64,000 nucleotides of DNA from Malachius bipustulatus (lineage: Eukaryota > Arthropoda > Insecta > Coleoptera > Melyridae), in assembly GCA_910589415.1 (NCBI GenBank), contig OU342630.1, positions 83,572,186-83,636,185 on the forward strand, written 5' to 3'. Positions within the stretch are counted from its first letter, which is position 1, and each line of letters begins with the position of its first letter. The notes beneath the pieces are model-generated. The model did not search any database. It was given only the letters and a program-made list of their open reading frames with translations, and had not been told where the DNA came from. Below, in pieces: positions 1-11,916 of this stretch. The position numbers and the translations under genes are program-made.

Positions 1-23
1 AGGAAAAGTACTGTGTGTATCAC

Positions 24-123
24 GTGCGGAAAAGAAATTTCACACTCGTGTGAATTGTGACACTCGACTTCGTCTCGTGTCACAATTGTTTCACACTCGT
101 GAAAAATTTTCTCTTTTCCGCAC
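24..123. repeat. 100-bp imperfect palindrome
   Basis: The left arm begins GTGCGGAAAAGAAA and the right arm ends TTCTCTTTTCCGCAC. Shorter palindromes are nested inside (TCACACTCGTGTGA, and GTGACAC...GTGTCAC around a GACTTCGTC centre). It sits just before the satellite array and contains no ORF. The shape suits the subterminal palindrome of a DNA transposon or a small hairpin MITE; I cannot assign a family. Confidence 0.7.
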
Positions 124-202
124 TTGTTTCACAATATACTATTGTCGCTCTGCATTTGTTGATGTTTTTAAACGATTATCGATGTTGTGCCTTTACTCAG
201 TT

Positions 203-3200
203 GAGTGTCTTTACTAATTTTCGTCCGCTCTGAAATGAAATGTTTTTTTTTAAATGAAAATATAAAAGCGATAAAATCCAAAAAGGTGCGAATAAATCAA
301 ACAGCCCTAGCGGCTAATTTCTGCAAAAAAAAAAAATCAAAATGTTTGATATGCAAAGGGATTTTAGGGAGTGTCTTTACTAATTTTCGTCCGCTCTGAA
401 ATATATATTTTTTTTTTTAATGAAAATATAAAAGCGACAAAATCCAAAAAGGTGCGAATAAATCAAACAGCCCTAGCGGCTAATTCCTGCAAAAAAAAAA
501 ATCAAAATGTTTGATATGCAAAGGGATTTTAGGGAGTGTCTTTACTAATTTTCGTCCGCTCTGAAATGAAATGTTTTTTTTAATGAAAATAAAATAGCGA
601 CAAAATCCAAAAAGATGCGAAAAAATCATACAGCCCTAGCGGCTAATTCCTGCACAAAAAAATCAAAATGTTTGATACGCAAAGGGATTTTAGGGAGTGT
701 CTTTACTAATTTTCGTCCGCTCTGAAATGAAATGTTTTTTTTTAATGAAAATAAAATAGCGACAAAATCCAAAAAGGTGCGAAAAAATCAAACAGCCCTA
801 GCGGCTAATTCCTGCACAAAAAAATCAAAATGTTTGATATGCAAAGGGATTTTAGGGAGTGTCTTTACTAATTTTCGTCCGCTCTGAAATGAAATGTTTT
901 TTTTTAATGAAAATAAAATAGCGACAAAATCCAAAAAGGTGCGAATAAATCAAACAGCCCTAGCGGCTAATTCCTGCACAAAAAAAAATCAAAATGTTTG
1001 ATATGCAAAGGGATTTTAGGGAGTGTCTTTACTAATTTTCGTCCGCTCTGAAATATATATTTTTTTTTTTTAATGAAAATATAAAAGCGACAAAATCCAA
1101 AAAGGTGCGAATAAATCAAACAGCCCTAGCGGCTAATTCCTGCAAAAAAAAAAATCAAAATGTTTGATATGCAAAGGGATTTTAGGGAGTGTCTTTACTA
1201 ATTTTCGTCCGCTCTGAAATGAAATGTTTTTTTTTAATGAAAATAAAATAGCGACAAAATCCAAAAAGGTGCGAAAAAATCAAACAGCCCTAGCGGCTAA
1301 TTCCTGCACAAAAAAAAATCAAAATGTTTGATATGCAAAGGGATTTTAGGGAGTGTCTTTACTAATTTTCGTCCGCTCTGAAATGAAATGTTTTTTTTTA
1401 ATGAAAATAAAATAGCGACAAAATCCAAAAAGGTGCGAAAAAATCAAACAGCCCTAGCGGCTAATTCCTGCACAAAAAAAATCAAAATGTTTGATATGCA
1501 AAGGGATTTTAGGGAGTGTCTTTACTAATTTTCGTCCGCTCTGAAATGAAATGTTTTTTTTTAATGAAAATAAAATAGCGACAAAATCCAAAAAGGTGCG
1601 AATAAATCAAACAGCCCTAGCGGCTAATTCCTGCACAAAAAAAAATCAAAATGTTTGATATGCAAAGGGATTTTAGGGAGTGTCTTTACTAATTTTCGTC
1701 CGCTCTGAAATGAAATGTTTTTTTTTAATGAAAATAAAATAGCGACAAAATCCAAAAAGGTGCGAATAAATCATACAGCCCTAGCGGCTAATTCCTGCAC
1801 AAAAAAATCAAAATGTTTGATACGCAAAGGAATTTTAGGGAGTGTCTTTACTAATTTTCGTCCGCTCTGAAATGAAATGTTTTTTTTAATGAAAATAAAA
1901 TAGCGACAAAATCCAAAAAGGTGCGAAAAAATCAAACAGCCCTAGCGGCTAATTCCTGCACAAAAAAAAATCAAAATGTTTGATATGCAAAGGGATTTTA
2001 GGGAGTGTCTTTACTAATTTTCGTCCGCTCTGAAATGAAATGTTTTTTTTTTTTAATGAAAATAAAATAGCGACAAAATCCAAAAAGCTGCGAGAAAATC
2101 AAACAGCCCTAGCGGCTAATTCCTGCACCAAAAAAAAAATCAAAACGTTTGATACGCAAAGGGATTTTAGGGAGTGTCTTTACTAATTTTCGTCCGCTCT
2201 GAAATGAAATGTTTTTTTTTTAATGAAAATAAAATAGCGACAAAATCCAAAAAGCTGCGAGAAAATCAAACAGCCCTAGCGGCTAATTCCTGCACCAAAA
2301 AAAAAAATCAAAACGTTTGATACGCAAAGGAATTTTAGGGAGTGTCTTTACTAATTTTCGTCCGCTCTGAAATGAAATGTTTTTTTTTAATGAAAATAAA
2401 ATAGCGACAAAATCCAAAAAGGTGCGAAAAAATCAAACAACCCTAGCGGCTAATTCCTGCACAAAAAAAAATCAAAATGTTTGATATGCAAAGGGATTTT
2501 AGGGAGTGTCTTTACTAATTTTCGTCCGCTCTGAAATGAAATGTTTTTTTTTAATGAAAATAAAATAGCGACAAAATCCAAAAAGGTGCGAAAAAATCAA
2601 ACAGCCCTAGCGGCTAATTCCTGCACAAAAAAAAATCAAAATGTTTGATATGCAAAGGGATTTTAGGGAGTGTCTTTACTAATTTTCGTCCGCTCTGAAA
2701 TGAAATGTTTTTTTTTAATGAAAATAAAATAGCGACAAAATCCAAAAAGATGCGAAAAAATCATACAGCCCTAGCGGCTAATTCCTGCACAAAAAAATCA
2801 AAATGTTTGATACGCAAAGGGATTTTAGGGAGTGTCTTTACTAATTTTCGTCCGCTCTGAAATGAAATGTTTTTTTTTTTTAATGAAAATAAAATAGCGA
2901 CAAAATCCAAAAAGCTGCGAGAAAATCAAACAGCCCTAGCGGCTAATTCCTGCACAAAAAAAAATCAAAACGTTTGATACGCAAAGGAATTTTAGGGAGT
3001 GTCTTTACTAATTTTCGTCCGCTCTGAAATGAAATGTTTTTTTTTTAATGAAAATATAAAAGCGACAAAATCCAAAAAGGTGCGAATAAATCAAACAGCC
3101 TTAGCGGCTAATTCCTGCAAAAAAAAACAAACAAAATGTTTGATACGCAAAGGGATTTTAGGGAGTGTCTTTACTAATTTTCGTCCGCTCTGAAATAAAA

Positions 3201-3235
3201 TGTTTTTTTTTTATGAAAATATATAGCGGCATTAC
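203..3235. repeat. Tandem satellite array, ~164-bp monomer, 18 full copies plus a partial
   Basis: The motif GAGTGTCTTTACTAATTTTC recurs at 203, 369, 534, 695, 857, 1021, 1187, 1351, 1514, 1678, 1840, 2003, 2172, 2340, 2504, 2668, 2830, 2997 and 3163. Spacing is 161-169 bp and most variation comes from the lengths of A and T runs. Each monomer has a constant core ACAGCCCTAGCGGCTAATT and a short inverted repeat ATCAAA-ATG-TTTGAT. Sequence variants exist: CATACAGCC in the monomers at 534, 1678 and 2668, and GCTGCGAGAAAATC in those at 2003, 2172 and 2830. The monomers at 534 and 2668 are nearly identical. Small open frames inside it are by-products of the repeat. Confidence 0.97.
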
Positions 3236-3780
3236 TTTCGAAATCTAACTAACAGCAATTAAAAAATCCTGCGGCTGTGTTTTTCTTCTCACCGTGATGA
3301 ATGGATTCGATATACGAAAAGTTTGAAGTAGCTCCTTTGACCACGACTCAACAACCCGGAAACTCTTGCGATTTCGGTTAACAATCACAGAATTCAGTTC
3401 CCTGCATATAGGAAAATTTTCCGAATAATCGACAGTGAGTAAGTTTACCTGATTTTTGAATAGGAACATTGCTGGGGTGGAAAATCTGAAGGGGAGTTGA
3501 AGAAGGTAATTTTTCGCATTCTTATAGGAAATAAATGTTAATTTCAAAATAGTTAAGAAAAGTGGAATTTTTTTATATCATTTATTGTTAAAATTACTAA
3601 AAACATGACTATCTTGTAACAGTTTGTACAAGCAGTTTTGGACTTTATTCATACAGCATTCAACGTCAAATAAATATGTAGTGCGTTATAAAAACTTAAA
3701 AACTTTCATCCGAAACTTTTATTGGAAGTAGTTTTTTAAGATGGAACATCTGTCTTAAAATAGAACAACATATACAACCA

Positions 3781-3862
3781 TGACGAGACTGGGATTCGAA
3801 TCCAGACGGGAGCAGTCTCAACGGATTATTAGTCTGCACTCTAACTACTACTCTAGCTACTA
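3781..3862 (-). tRNA. tRNA-like sequence (pseudogene or tRNA-SINE head)
   Basis: Read on the minus strand, there is an A-box-like TAGCTAGAGTAG, an anticodon-arm-like GCAGACTAATAATCCGT, a longish variable region, and a B-box/T-loop GGATTCGAATCCCAG followed by TCTCGTCA. The T loop TTCGAAT is canonical. The 5' acceptor strand does not pair with the 3' end and the anticodon stem has a mismatch, so a functional tRNA is unlikely. A degraded tRNA with a long variable arm or the Pol III head of a SINE fits better. It directly abuts an inverted-repeat element starting near 3865. Confidence 0.45.
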
Positions 3863-3864
3863 TT

Positions 3865-4397
3865 AAGGCTCTAAACCAATGTTCTGGGAGTGGAGAAGAT
3901 TTTAGGTTTGTTTTACCCCCATAATTTTTCCCCTATCGAAAATTTGACGTTTTGATACCAGCAAATTCCAAAGCGCCAATGTTTTCTACACAAATAAGAC
4001 ACTTTTGGTCAAAAGTGTTTTTGTAGAGAAAAACGGCTTTTTATTATCAAAAACGTACAAAATTCATTATGAACAAAAAAGGTTATTTTCAAAATTAAGT
4101 AGGTAATTGATAAAAACTTGAAGAAACCAGTCATCCTTTCAAAATTTTATAATTTCATACAATTCATTACAAAAATTGTTAAAACTTTTGCCTTGAAGGT
4201 TGAAGGTCAATGCAGGCTTGTTTTTATCAATTACAAATTATGAAAAAATATTTTTTTTTTGTTCATATTGGATTTTGTAACGTTTTTGTTAATAACATGC
4301 CATTTTATTAAAAATTGTGTGACTTCTACAGTTTTGACCACCACTGACATATCCCAGAATGAGTTTAGAGTCTTAAATGTGAAAGTTTTAGAGCCTT
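3865..4397. mobile_element. Inverted-repeat (MITE/foldback) element, ~533 bp
   Basis: The ends are AGGCTCTAAA on the left and TTTTAGAGCCT on the right. Inverted similarity continues inward: TTCTGGGAGTGG against the complement of CCCAGAATGAG, and the internal blocks 4028-4085 and 4245-4310 both read as ACGTTACAAAATTCAATATGAAC-like sequence. No transposase ORF is present, so it is probably a non-autonomous DNA element. Confidence 0.65.
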
Positions 4398-4399
4398 GA

Positions 4400-7300
4400 C
4401 TGTAGCTTTTAATAATATAAAATCGGTACCGAAGCTGTAGCCTATAGCCTTATTAACCGTTCTTGAGATATCGTAAAAAAGTAAAGAAAAATTGTTTTTT
4501 AACACCCTGTATCTCGAAAACGATGCGTATGTGCACCCATGTTAATAGAAACTTTTTTCTTCAAATAAGTCGTGGAATCACCCTCTTTATTTTGTAGATG
4601 TCGGTAGTTAACACCCTCTCCCTCTATTATTCAATCAAATGTACTTGTGCCTTCTAACTTACCACGCACTTTCGTTACTAGCTAGCTACATAAATAAAGT
4701 TGATCAATACAAAATCAATAGGAAAGAGAATTGTAAAAAAGGTCAAACCAGTGATATGCTCCAAAAAATGTATAATTAGTTATGTCAAATAAATGATTAT
4801 TTCTTGCGAAAGAACAATAGTTTTTGCGAAAGTGCATTTTATCAATTTTTTTTTAACTTGATGTGGCAATCAGAGATTTCTATAATGTAACAGATAAGAA
4901 TATCAATTACAGAAATAATAGCAGCATGCGTAATATAGATATTATAAAAAAGCAGATATTTTAGCGCTCTTATAGTCGATACTACTTATCGTTTGTGAAC
5001 AATTTCGTTTCGGATTATGTCGGATAACAAAAATATGAGCATGAATGGAGTACGAAGCAAGGTGGTTTGTGTACATTCTTAAATACACTGCATGTTGCAC
5101 TTTATCCTGCGTAAATATAAATCAAGTAAACTTAAACCAGTAAAAGCAGGTAAATATAAATACATCATGGCCTAGATAAGTATATCTTTCATAGAAGCAT
5201 GAATAAGATAATTAAAGCAAGCTATAAATTTCTTTGCCAAAGTCACCAAGACAATCATCTGTCAAATAAAACGGGATCCTTTTTCAAGATTTCAACAAAC
5301 TGACACTGCTAGCACTGGTCACGTTTTTTCTTTGCTTGAAATTAATATCATCGCACTTACACTAAAGCACAAGCATTTCTTGCATTTGGGGCAATTGCAA
5401 GCACTTTGTATTTATAAGTTTCTATCGCACTACATATTCTTATTTGTATTGTTGGTGTAAATTTACCGAGTTTTGGTCCAAGAATAGTCGCTGCTCGTGA
5501 GAACGGTGTCCAAATCATGACTTTTGGAATAGTTCCAGGTTAATCTCTGCATGTATCAGAGATAGACGTCCCGATGATTACGTAGCTGATAAAATGGGAT
5601 AAGCTATTACATGTTGTCTAGTAGTGTTCTAGTTTAATTGACGTAATAGTTATGTGGGTTTATTTTACAACTTGTATGTAATGCTCGCTTGCAATCTGGA
5701 GCGTAGTGGTAGATAAATTTCCATTTCTTCTCAATGTTTACTATTTATATTATTTGCTTTTATAAACTGATGTTCAAATTATCGCACCACTCAGCTTTTC
5801 TGATTTATTTTTATTACTTATATTTTTATTTTGCTGGTACATTTTTCACGATATAGGAAAACGCGACTTTTTCAGGAAGAAAATTTAAAATCATCAGGAA
5901 TACAAAGCATCAATAATAATTCACGTTAATAACATTAAGATATAAAAATATTAATCAAATTTTGGTTGAATATCTCAGAAGTAAGTAAATGTAATAATTA
6001 TTCTATTTCAATTCCAGTTTAATCTGAAAAACATGCATCATTCAAGACCTTGTCATGCCTGTTGCGTCACTTAGAAGGAATCATTTTATCTTCACACCTA
6101 TAATAATGCTAGATAATATGACCCTAAGGTCCTTCATTTACTTAAAAAACCTATACAAGGCAACTGGTCGTAATCGCGAATGACTCGATGTGTATGCTTT
6201 TGCTCTACAGCTCCTTAGTTTCTACTACGTACTACGTAGTTTCATTTTTGGATGTTTATAAATTTCAATAGCATTACGATATAAATGGATGTAGTAGTGT
6301 GAAGTAGTTCAACTACATTTGTTTACAACGTTAGTCTATTGAAACTAATAAATATCCAAATAATTTAAATAGACAAGAGGAAGGAATGAAACTGCAGAGG
6401 ATTTAGTATCCGACGTTAAGTCACACCCAAAAAAGTAATCGTCTGATTCAGAAAGGTATGACATCATTGGAGAGACCGGCCGTTGCTTCAGTGGAGATAG
6501 CTAGCGGAGGGGGTGTGACGTCACCAGACCATCATTATCAAACTTTCTTTCAATAAAACAAACTAGGTTCCATGTTGCTTCGGCGAATCGATTGCGCAAA
6601 AAACTAAACGAGCCACGAACTGTGTGACCACTCCTGGTTCGCTAAAGTGCGAGTCTCTTCGAACCACGTACCAGTTCCGTGGTTTGCCGAACCACGCACC
6701 GTGTAACTGGGCCTAATGTTAATTTTATTTTTAGGGCTCCAACATATTGTTTTTTTTTCTGTAAAAACCTACTTGTATGAAAGTTGCATCAGGCAATGTC
6801 ATGCATATAATAGCTGCTTAGAGATAAAACTTCTTCACTGGTTCCCTATACTAATTTTATATGAGAGTGTTCTGAATTTTAATTCTAAATTCTTTTGGAA
6901 AAGCTTAAAAAAATAGATAGAATCGATCTATCATATCTGTTACGATGAGTGTCAGTTTTCAGGCTTGCGAAACACCGGGACATTTGCCCATTTAGACAAG
7001 AGTCCTAATTTGGGTCAAAACAGACTGGCTTGCATATTAATAGAAATAAAATTTTATCGACTCTTTAAGTGGCATAAAAACAAAATCGATTTTTGTCGCA
7101 TCATTATTTGTCCCTTCGTTCTCCACGTCTTTCGTCTGTCAATCCTTCGTCCTTGAGGCTATTTTAAATTCCATCCATTCAAATCCATCCATTTCCACCT
7201 AAGCCTACCTGTAAACCTACTTCTTCCATACGCGTCACATCATTAACGTCACTGTTCTGAATCCATACTCAACACATCTTCTTCTCAGGTGCTAGTATGT
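4400..7300. other. AT-rich intergenic/intronic stretch, no supported gene
   Basis: Nothing coding is convincing here. An isolated element-end motif CACCCTGTA lies at 4503-4511. A short inverted repeat at about 6233-6365 pairs TTTGGATGTTTATAAATTTC with GAAACTAATAAATATCCAAA. Around 6570-6715 there is a GC-richer block with repeated GAACCACG motifs ending CCGTGTAACTGGGCC, which resembles one terminus of a MITE. Confidence 0.4.
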
Positions 7301-7304
7301 ACTA

Positions 7305-8314
7305 TACAGGGTGCACCATGTATCCTTCTCTATATTGCTATCTCCTGAACGCTAAGAGATACAGAGTCGGTTAAATTAGAGAAAAGATGCGCAGTTTTGT
7401 GGTCATCTTGAATTCGTCAAAACATGCAAGATATCTGTGACCGTTCCTGAAATATCCTGAAAAAACTGAAAAATCGAGATTTCTTATTTTCCTCATATCT
7501 TTTTTATTATTGGAAATTAATAAATAATTTTTTGTAGGCTTACATAAGCCGTTAAGAGCTATTATCCATCTGACATTTCAAAAATTTTCAAGGCCTACTA
7601 GATCCAAGAGTTTTCACAGTCAACTTTCGTTTTTCTTATGGCCGCCATATTATTTTTTTATGTCGTTCGATATGAAAAAAATAATGAAAACCGAAAAAAA
7701 ATAAACTTCAAAAAAAAATTTTAAAATTTTTATTCTTAATATTTCAAAGAAAAACCTAATAAAAAATCGTCGAAAAACGTCAACATTTGTAAAATACGCC
7801 GAAATAGTGCTTGCCTTATGGTTTTTTAATTTATCTATGAAATTTGGTCTAAAAATGTGTCTTTTTTGTAAAGAACAAAGAAGAATAAACATTTTTTTTA
7901 TTTATTTTTTGAAGTTTAACAATTTTTAGTTTTTATGATTTTTTTTATACCGAACAACATAAAAAACCACTATGGTGGCCATAAGAAAAACGACAGTTGA
8001 CTATGAAAATTCTGGGATCTAGTCGGCTTTGAAAATTTTTGAAATGTCAGATGGGTAATAACTCTTGCCAACTTATGTAAGCCCACAAAAAATTATTCAT
8101 TAATCTCCAATAATAAAAAAGATATGGCAAAAATAAGAAATCTCGATTTTTCAGTTTTTTCAGGATATTTCAGGAGCCTTCACAGATATTTTGTATGTGT
8201 TGAATGATTCGAGATGGCCACAAAATTGCGCGTCTTTCGACTTGTTTAACCGACCCTGTATCTGTTAGCGTTAAGAGATAGCAATATAGAGAAGGATACA
8301 TGGTGCACCCTGTA
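7305..8314. mobile_element. 1010-bp palindromic DNA element (giant hairpin MITE)
   Basis: The left end TACAGGGTGCACCATGTATC is mirrored by the right end GATACATGGTGCACCCTGTA. The inverted similarity continues through both arms almost to the centre: TCTATATTGCTATCTC, CGAGATTTCTTATTTT, TTTTATTATTGGA, TGACATTTCAAAAATTTTCA, CTTATGGCCGCCAT and GTTCGATATGAAAAAAAT all have partners on the right arm. The flanking dinucleotide is TA on both sides (7303-7304 and 8315-8316), as expected for Tc1/mariner-type insertion. No transposase is encoded. Confidence 0.85.
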
Positions 8315-8319
8315 TATCA

Positions 8320-9230
8320 TTTTGATAATTTCAATCTTGGTAGTCCCTCTTTTTCTGATTTTGTATTTTGTTGCTACCTCAAAAAAAATCATAGTTTTGT
8401 ACACCATCTCATTTTTGTTTGATGACTAATAATCCTACTGTCACATAGCACACCTGAGACTTTTGAGAATTTTGGAAGACTTTTCAACAATTTATCCAGC
8501 CAGCTACATTATCCGCGCTACATTTATGACTGTGGAGCCTACCTATCTTAAGTTTACCACCCTTTTCAATTTTTCTTCTTCCATCTTCAAAAAAATTGCT
8601 TGTTATAATCTTCATCGATTTCCAAACCTTCTGCTTCCTTTGCACTAGTTTCGAGCCTCTTTCTTAAACTCTTTCCGTTCTTATATTCTCCTCGATTTCT
8701 TCTCTGCTGGTTATGCAGAACACAAAATCACATACAGGGGAGCCTTTTATTTTGCAGTATGGCTCATTACATCCAATACAAGGTTGAACAGAGGAAGAAT
8801 GAACTCGGGATCCTGGTGAAGATCTATCCTAAGTGGGAAACCATACGTCACTACGGAAATCTTTACCTATTTATGGAAATCCTCACTATGAAATCCTCAA
8901 GATTCAGATATACTTGGACAGGAGCTCGAAATGTTTAGATCAAAAGAAAAATGTCGCTTATGGTGGTGCTTATTAGGGATTGAGGAGGCATTAGAGAGGG
9001 TCTTCCAGTGACAAGAGTTAACAAAGGTTGACACGGATTTTTACAATGTAGGTACCTTTATTTTGATTTTGTGTGCGCTCGTCTAATCTTGGGTAAGTAT
9101 TCCATTATAAGTGTCCGCCAATAGGTTCTTACCTATTTTTTCTATCTTTCTTAAAATTTTTTTTTGTCCGTATATTATTTCTGGTCTAACTATGCTTCTT
9201 TAATTTGCTATCCACATGCTATTTTTTTTC
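8320..9230. other. No supported gene
   Basis: An open stretch begins with an ATG at 8761, but it is short and I recognise no family. The rest is AT-rich with no clear repeats. It may be decayed transposon sequence. Confidence 0.3.
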
Positions 9231-9236
9231 TAGTAT

Positions 9237-9590
9237 TTGGTTATTTGGTTATTTGGTAATTTGGTATTACCTTTGTACTTAAATAATTTGGAACGTGTAC
9301 AGAAAATATTTTTGAAGTTTCTGAGCTATAGAGGGGTTATAGAAGATGAAATATCCCCCCCCCCCCCATTCAGAAATTTACACTTATCTTCAGCTTACGC
9401 ACGACATTTTTCGGCTTTTCTGGGTTTACCTATATCTAAATTATTACTGCCGTTAAATGTATGTAATTTTAGGTTTAGGTTTCCTTGTAAGTTGGTTAAA
9501 CCTGTGAGAAAATCTAATAACGAATCAATTTTAATAATTTTTCAATATTATTATGCAGACGATCAAGGGGCGCTTGATCTCTGTTAGCCA
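9237..9590 (+). pseudogene. Decayed non-LTR retrotransposon C-terminal fragment (tentative)
   Basis: The plus-strand translation contains LNNLERVQKIFLKFLSYRG. This resembles the short LERVQ..FL.F.. block found after the reverse transcriptase domain of jockey/R1-like ORF2 proteins in insects. A 13-base C run at 9355-9367 interrupts the similarity and the frame closes at 9585. No RT catalytic motif is present. The call rests on one motif. Confidence 0.35.
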
Positions 9591-9599
9591 CTGCTTAGC

Positions 9600-10840
9600 C
9601 AAGATTTTGTTAACTGTTGTACCAATAAAAAAGAATGCCCTAAAGAAGACGATGACCAAAAGTCATTTTTGATAAATCATTCTTGTACTATTTTGATATC
9701 CGTTCACCAACGATTAACTCAAACAATGAAGTCCACATCCGGTTTTGTTGCAATGCTTGCATTCAAAAATGTTTTGAATATTGTTGTTTACTTCGTGATT
9801 AGATGGGCTGTCGCATAGTTCAATGGTAGACATTTAATGAGCAACGAAAGGTGCATGGATCACACTCTTAAGTTTGCATCTGGTGGAAAATTTAATTTTT
9901 CTTTAATTGAGAATCCTTCATTTAAGTTTGGGAATACCCTAGGGGATGCCCTGTATTAGCAGATGGAAGGTACTTGGCGTATTATTAGTGTAAGAAATTG
10001 GAAAACCATCAAAGACAAATAATCCAAATGAAACATATATTTTCTTTGAGAAGGTAACTTTGTAGCTCGCCTAAAAGTTTTGTATCAAATCAGTCCAAGT
10101 CTTCGGTAAATAGTTTTTTACAATTATTGACTCATAGATTATCCCTCAAGGGCATACCTAAATTTATTTAATCTATTTTTGAATTACTCTATACAGGTTG
10201 TTATCGTTTCAGTAGTCGGTTTGAAAAAAATTGTATTAAGCTCAACGATAATGTATCTTTAAGCGCGTCACCTCTGAAAGTTTACTTTTCGATAGGAAAC
10301 AGCCGGCCGAATGACGACTATTGCTTGCCGATATACTACAGCGGCTCGCTTGAAAGTGTACATTTTTCCAGGCTGCTAACGACTACTATCTAGCCGCCAT
10401 AGTACCGACAAATGTCCACGGTGTTAGTTGATGACAACGGCAGGTAAAAGCCTCGCAGTTGAGCAGTTCCTGAGATCGATACACGCATGTTTCAAGCAAG
10501 TCGAAGCGCGATAAAGCAATAATAAATATATGAATTTGATTCTGTATGATTTTCTTAGTCTTAATAGGTACCTAGCCTAGGTACGTACTGTCAAATTTTC
10601 AGTGTTCTAACGAGGTCGCGCTAAAAAAATACCGCATCGAAGCCTATTTCAGTTCGTATGAGATCGTCCCTCGCTTATGCTGGGGCCGTATTTATTCTTA
10701 TTCGCTGAAATGGGCTTCGTTCCGCCCCTTGATTTACAACGTACTCTTTTGGATCAGTCTTGGAAACGTTTTAGTAATTTAGTAATTTGTAAGTGAACAA
10801 TATTGTACCTATACGAATCTCAAATAAAAATGAATTCATA
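9600..10840. other. No supported gene
   Basis: The sequence is unremarkable AT-rich DNA. A small inverted repeat at about 10635-10715 pairs TCGAAGCCTATTTCAG with CTGAAATGGGCTTCG. The GC-richer patch 10260-10450 has no recognisable coding signal. Confidence 0.3.
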
Positions 10841-10845
10841 CTGAC

Positions 10846-10902
10846 CTGATAATAAATGTCGCCGAAGAATGGGCCACTATTCTCTCGGATTTCATGAGAA
10901 AT
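10846..10902 (-). CDS. Candidate 57-nt internal microexon of the minus-strand gene
   Basis: On the minus strand a long T tract ending in TAG is followed by a 57-nt open block and the donor GTCAGT. The block reads ISHEIRENSGPFFGDIYYQ, is a multiple of three and is phase 0 at both ends, matching the phase 0 exit of the exon at 11917-12537. Its length, splice sites and phase support it as the next exon. I recognise no domain in it. No later exons were found with confidence in the 10 kb to its left, so the gene's 3' end remains unlocated. Confidence 0.45.
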
Positions 10903-10981
10903 CTAAAAAAAAAAAAATAATTACGTAGGACTAACTTCAGAAAGAATAACGTCAATGTACCTACTGATTATCTAAATTCCC

Positions 10982-11137
10982 AGATCAAAGTCGTTGACGG
11001 TAACTGATGAGATTATTGGAAAAGTCATTTCGGGGAAACGGCAAGCAGAAAATTTTCCTCCGAAGGTAAGTTTCTGCTTACCGCTTCTCCGAAATGGCTT
11101 CTTTAGTAACTTCAGTTACTGCCAACTATTTTGATCT
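10982..11137. mobile_element. 156-bp inverted-repeat MITE
   Basis: The left arm AGATCAAAGTCGTTGACGG...CATTTCGGGGAAACGGC...AAGCAGAAA is matched in reverse complement by TTTCTGCTTACCGC...CCGAAATGGC...CTGCCAACTATTTTGATCT. The arms are about 68 bp each with a spacer of about 20 bp and no coding capacity. Confidence 0.75.
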
Positions 11138-11261
11138 AGAGGTATAGTCATATACAGGATAGCTAGAAACTCTGGCAACAGTGCAATAAATCTTTAAGTT
11201 TTGAGTTTGGAAAAAGAAGATGCAAAAACAGGTCAATGAGATTGATGTGAAAATATTTTAT

Positions 11262-11760
11262 GCAGGGTGTTATTTGGCTCAGTAATGATGACGACATTGT
11301 CTATTTTTTTAAAATAGAACATCCTCTGTATATTATTACATTTCCAGATTGTCTGAGAACTTTTCATCTTTTCATTTTCCCAGCAGCTTACAATAAAAAT
11401 GGATCAAGATATTGGAAAATGGCTTAAATGCCCCTATTTTAAATTTTTATGTACTATCATGTGATGTAGATGATTTTTTTACAGGGTTTTGATAATTTTC
11501 ATCATCCTGAATAAAAATCATTGGTGATGAATATTATCAGATTTTTCATCACTCTGTATAAAAATTTCAATTACACTGAAAGATAACACGTGAAAAGTTA
11601 AGATAGGAACATAAAAGTCGTTTTCCGATATCTTGAGCCGTTTAGAATTTAAGCTAGTTGGAAGATGGAAAATGGCGATTTTCATTTGTTTATAGCTAAT
11701 AACCTACTCAAGTTAAACTGCAGGACAAAATAGATAATGTCGTCATTACTGAGCCAAGAA
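11262..11760. mobile_element. Inverted-repeat element, same family as 47049-47912
   Basis: The left TTGGCTCAGTAATGATGACG is mirrored by the right CGTCATTACTGAGCCAA, and the left end retains GCAGGGTG. The interior shares TTTTCCGATATCTTGA and GCGATTTTCATTTGTTTATA with the element at 47049-47912. No transposase is present. Confidence 0.65.
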
Positions 11761-11916
11761 AAACTATGTAAAATATATTTGTACATCAATAAAAAGAAAA
11801 TTAAATTTAAATTTGACTTGTTTTTGCGATTTTTTTAAACTCAAAATTGAAAGATTTATTGAACTGTTAATATTTTTATGTATTATATTTATGTATTAGT
11901 TCAATCATATAATTAC

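Noticed and set aside
203..3193. Repeated short ORFs in the satellite and resemblance to a repeat-spacer array
   Set aside because: The frames follow the monomer and carry no codon signal. There are no unique spacers, so it is not a CRISPR array.
3245..3547. 100-codon minus-strand ORF with possible splice sites (microexon 3449-3485)
   Set aside because: Acceptor and donor-like signals exist, but joining the pieces in phase with the upstream gene leads to a stop and no family is recognised.
3781..3862. Functional tRNA gene
   Set aside because: The acceptor stem cannot pair and the anticodon stem has a mismatch, so it is listed as tRNA-like only.
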